Below, piece after piece: positions 13,301-22,099 of a stretch of 64,000 bases of DNA (position 1 is its first letter; every line of letters begins with the position of its first letter). The stretch comes from Chrysogorgia sp. JL179-B06 (lineage: Eukaryota > Cnidaria > Anthozoa > Scleralcyonacea > Chrysogorgiidae). A model generated the notes under the pieces. It ran no database searches and had not been told where the DNA came from. It was given only the letters and a program-made list of their open reading frames with translations. A program made the position numbers and the translations under genes. The DNA is taken from NCBI GenBank assembly GCA_035772405.1, contig JAYKKM010000079.1, positions 1,317,001-1,381,000 of the forward strand. The letters run 5' to 3'.

Positions 13301-16300
13301 CTTTTCGCTCCGGCTTTAAAATCAGAATGACAAAAAATATGACAATTTCGACGAACCTTTGTTCACAAAAAAATGGCATCACTGAATTTGCAGAATGTGC
13401 ATATGATCTGATTAAGTCTTGTCTGTTGAGTCAAACTATTTCAGCTACCGCAAACAGCCAAATTAACAGAGACGGCAAAGTTAATACTCAGGAATTATTG
13501 GATTATTGGTATCACCACAAAAACGAATGGCCTGCTTTGATGCAGCGTCTAGCTCTCTCGTATCTAGCTCTTTCTTGTCCACCGTCCTCTATCACTTCTT
13601 AGCGATCTTTTCGTTGACGGAGAACATCGTCTCAAAGAAGCGTTGCTCACTCCTTCCAGGCAACAACGGTCTCAGCCTTAGGGTTCATTAAATTTAATTA
13701 TAAGTTTTAAAAACCCTTGGTAATTTACCCTTGTATTTTGTAGTAGCATTTAACTTATTCGGTTCTATAAAGTTTTCCTCATTTCTGGCATTCCTAGTTG
13801 TAGCATTGCATTTCCTTGAGTCGAGTCGCTTGACAGTTTTACGGCTTTCACCGGGAGAAGACCCTGGGGACAAATTTGAGGCGAATAATAGTGTATCTGG
13901 TTGGATTTTATCTCCAGCAAGCCAGAGCCGGATATCAGAACTGTAAAGCGGCCGGAGCCGGAAACAGAGCTGAAAAACCGGAGTTTGCACACCTCTATGC
14001 TTTAGTGCTGAACTTCTGGCAGCTGTGCTTTATCCTGGTTTATATTAATATCTATATTTTATATTTATAAGCTGTTGTGGTCTAGCATGGTTACCATGGT
14101 TACCGCACATCTATAGCTGGGAGACCCTGGTTCAATCCTTTCGTTGGACCACCACTCAGGGTCTTAAAATAAATTAATAATTGAGAATTAAGGTGCTACT
14201 TTTGCAACAACAACAGCAAATGAGAAGACTTTCAGGTCTTCTTGGAAAACGACCTTAAATCATAGGCCTTATAAGGAACCCGTATCAGTTGGGTTTTCCG
14301 TTCACCTCAGAGTAATAAACTGAATAGTCGACCCCTGGTTTCCATTTGGTTGTCATTGTGGTCGATGTAATAGAGTTTCGATCTATATTGTCTTTTGTCT
14401 GCTGTATGCAAAGTAGTCTTTACTGATTGCAGAGATAGACGGAGACACTCTATAACATCGACCACTATGACACCGTTGCGATCGTGGTGACCAAAATAAT
14501 GGAAACCAGGCTTAAAACAGATAAATAGGGCAACCTTATCTTGCGTGATTGGCTCTAAATAATCATACTCATACTCAATACTGATGTACATACAGTACAG
14601 TTTGTGCACTTACTTTTTCCCTCTTGTCAGTGATGGGTGTTGATATCCTGTTCAATGTACCCAAACATCCCAATCCTGTTCTGTACAGCTACCAGTGTGT
14701 CAACGTTCCTGTAAGGATCATGTACTTGGGAACAGGAAAACTTGTAAAGGTCGAGTGCGAGTGGATGCAACATTTTGCCAAGCACCTTCAGCAAGGTTGG
14801 AAGCTCATCGACGTATTCTGGGATCAGAGCAAAAAGAGTCATGGTGGTAAATGTAAAATTCTTAGTTTGCCTTTACTCGGCTGCAGTGCATTAATGTGCA
14901 GTTACAGTACAACACAACACAAGTACAGTATAGTATAGTGGAGTACAGTGCAGAACAGCACACTGGTACAGTACATCACAAGTACAGTACATCACAAGTA
15001 CAGTACAGTACATTACAATACTGAGCATAATATCTCTTTATAGATTTAAGTTTGTCAGGAGATCACAATTCAATCTGGTTCTTTGAAAAAGAATCACCAA
15101 AGCTAAAGGACAACAAACCAGTGTGTGAAGGCACCATTGTCGAATTCAAGCACACAGTTAAAGTAAGCTGATTAGGTTTGAAAGAACCACTTAGACTCTA
15201 TGAACAATCACAGGCAAAAATCACCTGTAGCACTATTTATGCATTGGATATAAAGGATATAAGCACACCCTAGCTGATACCATTAGTTAAAAAGGTCATA
15301 CATATTAAAAGCTGTTGGTCATTCCTAAAACATGCAACTGGTACATGTTTAAAGGAATACCAAATGATTTTCTGTGCAGGATATTGTGATCCAAACATGC
15401 ACAGGATGTATTGTTGTGAGACCTTCGAAAAGCATAAGAATTGAGCAACATCCCAAGTGTTTGAATAACAGCTGCCTCATCTCCTCGTCCCCAGCTGCTC
15501 GCCTACAAGTAAGGGTGGATTGCTAGCCTGCACCACCCCCCGATTAAAGAAGAGCCTGCGAGGCAGGAATCAGAGTATCCTGCACGAAAAACCATTTGGT
15601 ATTTGTTTTGTAAAATACCACCAGAGAAATAGGCCAACATTATTTTTTTAAATAATGCTAAGGTAGGAAAACAGTAAAGCACTGTGCTGCATGCAGTTGC
15701 AGACCTTATGGCATCCCAGCATGAGAATACAATGTTATTTTATAATATACCACACTTATTCATTAGTTGTATTGATTGTTTAGATTGGCCTTGGCTCCAC
15801 CAAACCTAAAAGTGACTGGACACCAATGTTTACAGAGATGGGAAATCGAGGCTGGGAACTGGCTTGTATGCTGGAATCCCCAGAAATTTTAAAAGTTGGC
15901 CTAGGAACTATAACTTACAAAGTACTTTTCTTTTTCCAACGACCAATAATGCAGATGCAACCTCAGCAAGCAGGTTATCCAGTACATCCTTATACGCATC
16001 CACCACCACCATACAACTACCCACTGTAGAGTTACCCGTGCGTCACACGTGCATGACCGGATATCACTTCACTTCCGGGTCAAGCGGACTTTGATCTGTT
16101 GTTTTCGTTGAACCTCACAGACACTGCATTCAGAGTTCTGGACATTCTTTTTTAGGTAAATGTTATGTCATTACCGTGTATTCAACTTTAATCTTTGCAG
16201 GCTATTGTTAAGCCTTTTTGTATTGCCATGTGGCTTATCGCAGGCATATTTAGTTTATGCTTTATGTCCATTTTCAGAACTTATAGTTTCTTCATCGTTG

Positions 16301-19300
16301 ACAATTAAATCATTGTTGAATCGAAAGGGATTATTCTTTATGAAGAAACTATAAGCCATCTTCGACTAACGATGGTCGTCGTCAACTGTACCATCGACGG
16401 GTGTGATTTCCAAACCGACGATACATCGGAGGCGCTGGCCATCGCCTTACTCGCAAACCACGGAATCTCACATCAAACTCAGCCACAAGCGAGCAACGGG
16501 CCGTCGCCTGCCCCCCGTGGCCCAAAGCTCGAGAGACCGAAGGTCGATGTGGGCGTCTCGATAGAGGAATGGAACATCTTCGTCCGCCGCTGGAATGTAT
16601 TCCGTGCAGGCTCTGGCATCGACAACGAATCAGCGCCATCCCAGCTGTTCCAGTGCGCAGGAACAGCCCTCGGGGATAGCCTCCTTAAGTCGAACGCGAA
16701 TGCCATGTCCCTGCCTTTTGCCGACCTACTCCAGGCGATACGTTCCCTGGCCATTATCCCGGTCGCGATCGGCGTTTTACGTACCGAACTACTCCAGGTG
16801 CGACAGGATCGTGACGAGGCCTTCAGAACATTTTCAGCAAGAGTACGCGGGAAAGCTGAGACGTGTGAGTTTGCAGCCACGTGCACGTGTGGATTGGCAG
16901 TCGATTACACCGACCACATAATCCGTGACGTCCTCCTCAGCGGCATTTTGGACTCAGACATACGTCGTGAAGTGCTTGGGACGATCGACATCCTAAAGAA
17001 GCCTGTTAATGACGTCATAGCCATGATTGAAAACAAGGAGATGGCGCGCAATGCCCTACCGTCGGCATCGTTATCAGCAATGTCATCATTCCGTCGCCAG
17101 CAGTCAGCCGCACTGTCCCCATCGTCATCAGAGCGCAGGAGGCAAGCACCCTGTCCGGACTGCAAAACCATGTACATGCTCTTCTCCGAAGGGCAGCGAG
17201 GATGGAATGCCAAGCCCCACCAGGTGTGCATTGGCTGTTACAGAGCCCGGCGCCGTACGAGGAAACCGCCTGTCGCACCGGCCGCCCCCGCGGTTAACGC
17301 GGTGGAAACAGGCCACGTGTCTCAACTCGCGACTATCCATGCTGATGACGCCAGTGTGCCCCACCGTCGGCGGCGTCGTGGTCGTCGCAACCGTGGATGT
17401 CACAAGCAGCACTCCAACGAATCGGCCTCATCCAGCCTCCCAAGCGTGGCCCTTGATCATCATGTCTTTACATCCGGTGAGTGGAGAAAGGCCCAGCTCC
17501 GTGAGCACCCCAAGGTCGCAGTCACCATCTCAGTTGATCACTCGCATCGCAACAGGACGACCCCTCGCCCCACCGGTCGCGCAGAAGTCATAGCAATCGC
17601 AGACACCGGTGCCATGTCGGACCTATGGTCGCTGTCGGAATTCCTCTCCTGCGGACTAACACGCGATCTCTTACACCCCGTAAAACTAGGATTCTCCGCT
17701 GCGAACAAATCCCCCATCTCAATCGAAGGGGCATTCTTCGCCGAAATCACAGCCGGGAGCAGCGGGAGCGTTAAAACATGTCGCTCTATGGTATACGTCA
17801 GCGGCTCTGTAAAAGGCATGTACCTCTCATATGATACGATGCTCAACCTCGGCATCCTGCCAACCAGCTTCCCAGCCGCCGCACCAACCAATCCACTGCC
17901 CACAGCCCACGGCCCTTCGATCAACGTCGTCCGGATGGCCACCGGAGGCTGTAATGCAGCCCACAAATCTTGCGACGACGCTTGCGCTTGCCCCCAGCGC
18001 AGCACCACACCTCCGAGGCCGAGTAGCTTGCCTTTTCCCTGCACACCCGAGAACAACGAGCGAATGAAGACATGGCTACTCGAACGATACTCATCGTCGA
18101 CCTTCAACACGTGCCCGCACCGCGCGTTACCCTGCATGGAAGGGCCTCCGATTGAAATACACATCGACCCGGACGCGACACCCAAGGCATGTCACACGCC
18201 CGCTGACATCCCACTGCACTGGCAGAAACGGGTCCACGAAGATCTCCTCCGCGATGAGGCCCTGGGGGTGATAGAACGGGTGCCTTATGGCGAGCCGACA
18301 ACATGGTGTCACAGGATGGTAGTCACGCGCAAACACGATGGGTCGCCAAGACGAACCGTAGACCTCTCCCCGCTGAACAAATTTTGCAAGAGAGAAACGT
18401 TTGCTTCAGAGTCGCCATTCCACTTGGCCCGCCGCGTCCCGCACAACACCTGGAAAACTGTAACGGATGCATGGAACGGATACCACAGTGTGCCACTACG
18501 CGAGAGCGATCGTCACCTCACCACGTTCATTACTCCCTTTGGACGATGGCGTTACACACGCGCGCCCCAAGGATTCCTCAGCAGCGGAGACGGATACAAC
18601 CGCCGCTTCGATGAAATTCTATCCGAGGTGCAACGGAAGGAGAGATGCGTAGATGATACAATCCACTACGACACAGACCTAGACGACCACTGGTGGCGAA
18701 CCATCGACCTCCTCACGAGGGTCGGACAGGCAGGAATAGTGTTGAATCCTGACAAATTCCAGTTCTCTCAGAAGACAGTGGACTTTGCGGGATTCCGCAT
18801 CTCAGAATCGACTATCGAGCCCCTACCCAAGTACCTTGACGCCATCAGGGAATTCCCCACGCCCACATCTACCACCGACATCAGGAGCTGGTTTGGACTA
18901 GTCAATCAAGTAGCCAACTACGCCAAGCTCCGGGACATCATGGCCCCTTTCAAGCCCTTCCTCAGCCCTCGGTGCCAGTTCTCATGGACACCGACATTGG
19001 ACGAGGCATTCGAATCATCGAAACAAGAGATCGTCAGTGCCATCCGCCGCGGTGTCGAGATATTCGACATTACAAGACGCACATGCCTGCGACCAGACTG
19101 GTCGTGCCGTGGCGTGGGCTACTTCCTGTTACAGAAGCATTGCAACTGCCCGTCACAAATCCCCGACTGCTGCCAGGATGGCTGGCAAGTAACCCTGGCA
19201 GGGTCCCGTTCATTGTCGTCCGCGGAGGGACGCTACGCCGCTATTGAGGGCGAGGCCTTAGCCGTCGCATGGGGCCTAGAACAAACCAAGTACTTCACCC

Positions 19301-21617
19301 AGGGCTGTGATAACCTCGTGATCGTGACGGACCACAAGCCATTAGTGAAAATCTTCGGGGACAGAACGCTGGACGAGATCACGAACTCGCGTCTCTTTCG
19401 CCTTAAACAACGAACGCTGCCCTGGAAGTTCGAGATCCAACATCTTCCCGGCACGTCTAACACAGCAGCAGACGCCGCGTCCCGGCACCCCGCATCATCA
19501 GGCGCGACAGGACCTAACATGGACGACCTCATAGAGGCCACACTCATGGCGGCGGTCCACCGCGATGTAGAAGGCCTCGATGCCATCCCTTGGGTCGAGA
19601 TCTCCCGGGAGACGGCAGCAGACCCCACCATGTCTCGCCTCATGCAGCTGATCGAACATGGGTTCCACGAGAGCGACAAAAGTGACAACGACCTAGCCCA
19701 ATTCTGGCCTCTTCGCGAAGCCCTGTACATACAAGACGGTGTGATCCTTTACCAGGACCGCGTGGTAGTGCCAGCCACCCTCCGTCGCCGCATACTCAGC
19801 CATCTACACTCCGCTCACCAGGGGGTAGCCCTGATGGGGCAGCGTGCACGGGCCATCATATACTGGCCCGGAATGACAAAGGACATCAGCGATACTCGGC
19901 ACTCATGCGCCATATGCAACCGCAACGCCCCGTCACAACCAGCAACGCCACCGATACTCCCTTCTCCTCCGTCGACGCCATTCGAAGCAGTGTTCGCAGA
20001 TTTTTTTGACTACGGCGGTTGCCACTATTTGGTGGTAGGCGACCGCCTCTCTGGATGGGTGGAGATATTTGAATCCTCGTCCGGTACAGACCTGGCGGGC
20101 GCATCCGGCCTGACACGCCACCTTCGATCTTTCTTCGCCACCTTTGGAGTCCCGGAAGAACTGTCAAGTGACGGCGGACCGGAGTTCTTAGCGGGACAAA
20201 CGCAAGACTTCCTCCATCGTTGGGGCGTCCGACACCGTGTCTCATCGGCTTACTTCCCGCAATCCAACGGACGAGCCGAAGTCGCCGTTAAAACAGCCAA
20301 GCGCCTGTTAATGTCCAACACAGGACCTACTGGCAGCCTGGACCGAGACCGATTTCTCCGTGCTATATTACAGCTGCGTAATACCCCGGATCCCGACTGC
20401 AATGTGTCTCCAGCTCAGATCGTGTTTGGGCGGCCGTTGCGCGATGCGTTCACATTCGTCAACCGTCTGGAAAAGTTCACCAACCCTGATATTAGACCCC
20501 TATGGCGCAGGGCATGGACCTTAAAAGAAGATGCCCTACGGACAAGAATGACGCGCACGACAGAGTCTCTCGGAGAGCACTCACGACCACTCCGTCCGCT
20601 GGCCATTGGCGATCGCGTGTTCATACAGAACCAGACGGGTGCCCACCCCACGAAATGGGACAGATCAGGAACTATCGTCGAGTCCCCTGGCTGCGATCAG
20701 TATCGGGTGAAGGTCGATGGCTCCGGAAGACTCACCCTCAGGAACCGGCGGTTCATACGCGTCTTCACCCCGGTCACCCCTTCACTTTCGTCTCCAGTGT
20801 TCGCCATACCCCCGTGCGTGACGACGCCATCACCTCCGGGACCTGTCGTGGACTCAGCAGAGTGGCCCGCGTCCGACGCTAAGTCGAAGCATGACACGCC
20901 TACGTCAACGCCTGTGACGTTACCCGCGGCGCTAGGGCTACATCGCGACAACCAGATGGCAGGCGATGGCGGCCATGACGCTACCCAAGATCCACATCCA
21001 GGGAGGTTAGACGGAAATGGTGAAACCCCACACACTGATGCCTCTCCGCCCGCCACACGTCCTCGTCGAGTGACCCGTCCACCGAAGATCTATGAACCAG
21101 AATCCGGCCGGTGGATAAACAGTTAGTCAGTTGGCCCGTGCTGACACTGACCAACGGACTGGGGGGGATGTAGAGTTACCCGTGCGTCACACGTGCATGA
21201 CCGGATATCACTTCACTTCCGGGTCAAGCGGACTTTGATCTGTTGTTTTCGTTGAACCTCACAGACACTGCATTCAGAGTTCTGGACATTCTTTTTTAGG
21301 TAAATGTTATGTCATTACCGTGTATTCAACTTTAATCTTTGCAGGCTATTGTTAAGCCTTTTTGTATTGCCATGTGGCTTATCGCAGGCATATTTAGTTT
21401 ATGCTTTATGTCCATTTTCAGAACTTATAGTTTCTTCATCGTTGACAATTAAATCATTGTTGAATCGAAAGGGATTATTCTTTACCCACCACAGACTGGT
21501 TACCCCCAAGCACCACCAATGTATCCACAAGTCCCATCATCCACTGGTCCTAGTGGGTATGCCTATCCCCAAGCTAGTGCCCCACCTCTCCCACATGACC
21601 TCCCACCAAAACATTAG
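10395..21617 (+). CDS. Raftlin-like protein, eight exons, last exon split by an LTR retrotransposon
   Basis: Resembles the raftlin family (membrane-raft scaffold proteins in signalling and endocytosis). Exons with consistent phase: 10395-10465 (first exon and weak GTGGAA donor tentative), 10590-10822, 11308-11532, 11929-12044, 12838-12934, 14631-14846, 15044-15162, then 15784 on. Exon 2 is Ser/Ala/Thr-rich. Family-like parts are DITKFYAEIYRHYAYGWMLK, DILFNVPKHPN..WMQHFAKHLQQGWKLIDVFW, IWFFEKES and MFTEMGNRGWELACML..VLFFFQRP. The tail is rich in Pro, Tyr and Gln. The transposon at 16025-21484 puts a TAG (16027-16029) after YNYPL, giving about 440 residues. Without the insertion the frame continues at 21490 to TAG 21615-21617 (about 481 residues). 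Exons 2-8 are secure; the family name is moderately so; the start is uncertain. Confidence 0.72.
11109..11221. mobile_element. 113-bp hAT-type MITE with perfect TSD
   Basis: Perfect 15-bp terminal inverted repeats (CCAGACTGGAAAGTT at the left end, its inverse at the right end) bounded by identical 8-bp direct repeats CCAACAGA at 11101-11108 and 11222-11229. Eight-base duplications are typical of hAT elements. No coding capacity. It lies in an intron of the raftlin-like gene. Confidence 0.85.
12050..12710 (+). mobile_element. Non-LTR retrotransposon 3' fragment
   Basis: The frame at 12135-12470 encodes the last part of a LINE reverse-transcriptase ORF: HNFKIPKPRTKHFQKSFFI, then RSSRLWNTLSDQ, SLFKNYLKSR and ICLNCNSVRDL. 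The NSF(F)xRxxRLWNxLP pattern is typical of the C-terminus of CR1/L2/Jockey-type ORF2 proteins. A 3' UTR follows and ends in an AAATTAAATTAAAAAA tail near 12700. The 5' truncation and intronic position mark it as a dead insertion. A related fragment lies at 33930-34450 on minus. Confidence 0.7.
13229..13997 (+). mobile_element. Internally deleted hAT transposon
   Basis: Flanked by perfect 8-bp duplications TGCTTTAG (13221-13228 and 13998-14005). Left end TAGTGTTGAGTGCTGG; the right end is the inverse of TAGAGGTGTGCAAACTCCGG, the common hAT terminus. GCCGGAGCCGG-type subterminal motifs occur in both ends. Inside, 13330-13690 retains the C-terminal dimerisation region of a hAT transposase (LLDYWYHHKNEWPALMQRLA, LSYLALSCPPSS, SLTENIVSKKRCSLLPGN) broken by a stop and frameshift. 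It lies in an intron of the raftlin-like gene. Confidence 0.8.
14073..14330 (+). repeat. SINE family C, copy 1 (tRNA-headed)
   Basis: Head GTGGTCTAGCATGGTTACC...GGTTCAATCC with Pol III A- and B-box-like motifs. The body reads GGACCACCACTCAGGGTCTTAAAAT...GAAGACTTTCAGGTCTTCT, then ACGACCTTAAATC and CAGTTGGGTTTTCCGTTCAC, ending AGTAATAAACTGAATAG. The same body occurs at 33480-33655 (minus), 40568-40830 and 47025-47235. Confidence 0.75.
14334..14510. mobile_element. Small inverted-repeat element (CCTGGTTTCCAT ends)
   Basis: Left end CCTGGTTTCCATTTGG and right end the inverse of CCTGGTTTCCATTATTTTGG. Inner arm motif GTGGTCGATGTAATAGAGT recurs inverted as ACTCTATAACATCGACCAC. It abuts the 3' end of the SINE at 14073-14330. 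No coding capacity. Exact target duplication not resolved. Confidence 0.6.
14880..15030. repeat. GTACAGTACA-type low-complexity repeat
   Basis: Many copies of CAGTACAGTACATCACAAGTA-like units in a raftlin-gene intron. Confidence 0.6.
15163..15783 (+). other. Raftlin-like gene intron 7, no further feature
   Basis: 621-bp intron with GTAAGC donor and TTGTTTAG acceptor. It has a short GCCTGCGAGGCAGG palindrome near 15570. No coding or mobile-element termini recognised. Confidence 0.5.
16025..16340 (+). repeat. 5' LTR
   Basis: 316 bp, starting TGTAGAGTTACCCGTGCG and ending GGGATTATTCTTTA. It contains CTTATAGTTTCTTCA at 16280-16294, complementary to the primer-binding site. Its first bases supply the TAG stop that ends the raftlin-like frame. 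Confidence 0.95.
16341..16355 (+). promoter_or_regulatory. Primer-binding site, self-complementary to the LTR
   Basis: The 15 bases immediately after the 5' LTR (TGAAGAAACTATAAG) are the exact reverse complement of 16280-16294 inside the LTR; the last LTR base extends the pairing to 16. They do not look like the usual TGG-start tRNA complement. This is the arrangement of Tf1/sushi elements, whose RNA primes reverse transcription with its own 5' end. Confidence 0.7.
16372..21126 (+). CDS. Fused Gag-Pol polyprotein of Ty3/gypsy-type retrotransposon
   Basis: One 1584-residue frame with no frameshift between gag and pol. Order: N-terminal zinc-finger-like C-x4-C..H-x3-H (residues 6-34); Gag region; a pair of CxxC motifs around residues 262-290; aspartic protease DTGA near 411; reverse transcriptase with RYTRAPQGF and active-site CVDD at 759-762 (the usual YxDD Tyr is Cys); RNase H (RPDWSCRGVGY, TDHKPL, ADAASRHP); integrase zinc motif H-x4-H..C-x2-C; and an integrase core D1210, D1267, E1303 with the standard 35-residue D-E spacing. 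No clear C-terminal chromodomain; the C-terminus is Pro/Thr-rich. All catalytic acidic residues are kept, so it appears competent. The order RT-RNaseH-integrase places it in Ty3/gypsy rather than Copia. Confidence 0.95.
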   Translation: MVVVNCTIDGCDFQTDDTSEALAIALLANHGISHQTQPQASNGPSPAPRGPKLERPKVDVGVSIEEWNIFVRRWNVFRAGSGIDNESAPSQLFQCAGTALGDSLLKSNANAMSLPFADLLQAIRSLAIIPVAIGVLRTELLQVRQDRDEAFRTFSARVRGKAETCEFAATCTCGLAVDYTDHIIRDVLLSGILDSDIRREVLGTIDILKKPVNDVIAMIENKEMARNALPSASLSAMSSFRRQQSAALSPSSSERRRQAPCPDCKTMYMLFSEGQRGWNAKPHQVCIGCYRARRRTRKPPVAPAAPAVNAVETGHVSQLATIHADDASVPHRRRRRGRRNRGCHKQHSNESASSSLPSVALDHHVFTSGEWRKAQLREHPKVAVTISVDHSHRNRTTPRPTGRAEVIAIADTGAMSDLWSLSEFLSCGLTRDLLHPVKLGFSAANKSPISIEGAFFAEITAGSSGSVKTCRSMVYVSGSVKGMYLSYDTMLNLGILPTSFPAAAPTNPLPTAHGPSINVVRMATGGCNAAHKSCDDACACPQRSTTPPRPSSLPFPCTPENNERMKTWLLERYSSSTFNTCPHRALPCMEGPPIEIHIDPDATPKACHTPADIPLHWQKRVHEDLLRDEALGVIERVPYGEPTTWCHRMVVTRKHDGSPRRTVDLSPLNKFCKRETFASESPFHLARRVPHNTWKTVTDAWNGYHSVPLRESDRHLTTFITPFGRWRYTRAPQGFLSSGDGYNRRFDEILSEVQRKERCVDDTIHYDTDLDDHWWRTIDLLTRVGQAGIVLNPDKFQFSQKTVDFAGFRISESTIEPLPKYLDAIREFPTPTSTTDIRSWFGLVNQVANYAKLRDIMAPFKPFLSPRCQFSWTPTLDEAFESSKQEIVSAIRRGVEIFDITRRTCLRPDWSCRGVGYFLLQKHCNCPSQIPDCCQDGWQVTLAGSRSLSSAEGRYAAIEGEALAVAWGLEQTKYFTQGCDNLVIVTDHKPLVKIFGDRTLDEITNSRLFRLKQRTLPWKFEIQHLPGTSNTAADAASRHPASSGATGPNMDDLIEATLMAAVHRDVEGLDAIPWVEISRETAADPTMSRLMQLIEHGFHESDKSDNDLAQFWPLREALYIQDGVILYQDRVVVPATLRRRILSHLHSAHQGVALMGQRARAIIYWPGMTKDISDTRHSCAICNRNAPSQPATPPILPSPPSTPFEAVFADFFDYGGCHYLVVGDRLSGWVEIFESSSGTDLAGASGLTRHLRSFFATFGVPEELSSDGGPEFLAGQTQDFLHRWGVRHRVSSAYFPQSNGRAEVAVKTAKRLLMSNTGPTGSLDRDRFLRAILQLRNTPDPDCNVSPAQIVFGRPLRDAFTFVNRLEKFTNPDIRPLWRRAWTLKEDALRTRMTRTTESLGEHSRPLRPLAIGDRVFIQNQTGAHPTKWDRSGTIVESPGCDQYRVKVDGSGRLTLRNRRFIRVFTPVTPSLSSPVFAIPPCVTTPSPPGPVVDSAEWPASDAKSKHDTPTSTPVTLPAALGLHRDNQMAGDGGHDATQDPHPGRLDGNGETPHTDASPPATRPRRVTRPPKIYEPESGRWINS
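21161..21168 (+). promoter_or_regulatory. Polypurine tract of the LTR element
   Basis: GGGGGGGA directly before the 3' LTR, the expected plus-strand priming site. Confidence 0.75.
21169..21484 (+). repeat. 3' LTR
   Basis: 316 bp, apparently identical to the 5' LTR. It is preceded by the polypurine tract GGGGGGGA and followed by the CCCAC target duplicate. Confidence 0.95.
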
Positions 21618-21744
21618 CTACATTGATCAACATAATTAATGAATTACAGATTATAATATTTCTGTTATGACAGTTATGTAATATAATTTATAATAGAGAT
21701 AACAGTGATATAATTAAGGAATGTGTTATAATTATAAGGAATAA

Positions 21745-21755
21745 GGAAAATAAAT
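21745..21755 (+). terminator. Likely polyadenylation signal of the raftlin-like gene
   Basis: AATAAA occurs near 21749, about 130 bp after the original stop codon at 21615-21617, in AT-rich 3' UTR-like DNA. Inferred from position. Confidence 0.35.
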
Positions 21756-21872
21756 GTGCTATGTTGAAATAATAGAATACATTTGCTTGGCTCTCTATTC
21801 AACAATTAGACAACAAGTCCGAATTGTCTAAGAGCGAATAGTCAACGAACAATGAAGACGAGTTGTCTAATT

Positions 21873-22074
21873 GTTTTAGTAGAAACAAATTAGTGGACTA
21901 TTACAAATCATCCATTCTCCAAAAACTCATCTGAAACCTCCCCAACACGAGAGTTTTCCGCCATTGTTTTGAGCGTGTTTCGCCATCATGGTATATCACG
22001 AATAGACAACGGTTGAGTAGCCAATCAGAATGCAGCATTTGTAATGGACCATGGTCATGAGTTTCTACTAAAAC
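21873..22074. repeat. Short inverted-repeat element
   Basis: GTTTTAGTAGAAAC (21873-21886) is repeated as its exact inverse at 22061-22074, with further inverted similarity just inside (TGGACTATTACAAAT against ATTTGTAATGGACC). Likely a MITE relic; target duplication not clear. Confidence 0.5.
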
Positions 22075-22099
22075 ATGATAGAAACTGAGTGACATATTA

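Larger units (their letters stand above)
16025..21484 (+). mobile_element. Complete Ty3/gypsy-type LTR retrotransposon
   Basis: A 5460-bp element with 316-bp LTRs (16025-16340 and 21169-21484) that read as identical by eye, a 5-bp target duplication CCCAC (16020-16024 and 21485-21489), a primer-binding site directly after the 5' LTR, one uninterrupted gag-pol frame and a G-rich polypurine tract (21161-21168). Identical LTRs and an open frame imply a very recent insertion. Its GC content is visibly higher than the host DNA. The LTR begins TG and ends TA rather than the usual CA. It sits in the last coding exon of the raftlin-like gene, in the same orientation. Confidence 0.95.

Noticed and set aside
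17538..18185. Minus-strand open frames of up to 215 codons across the retrotransposon
   Set aside because: Shadows of the GC-rich gag-pol frame on plus, which carries all the catalytic motifs.
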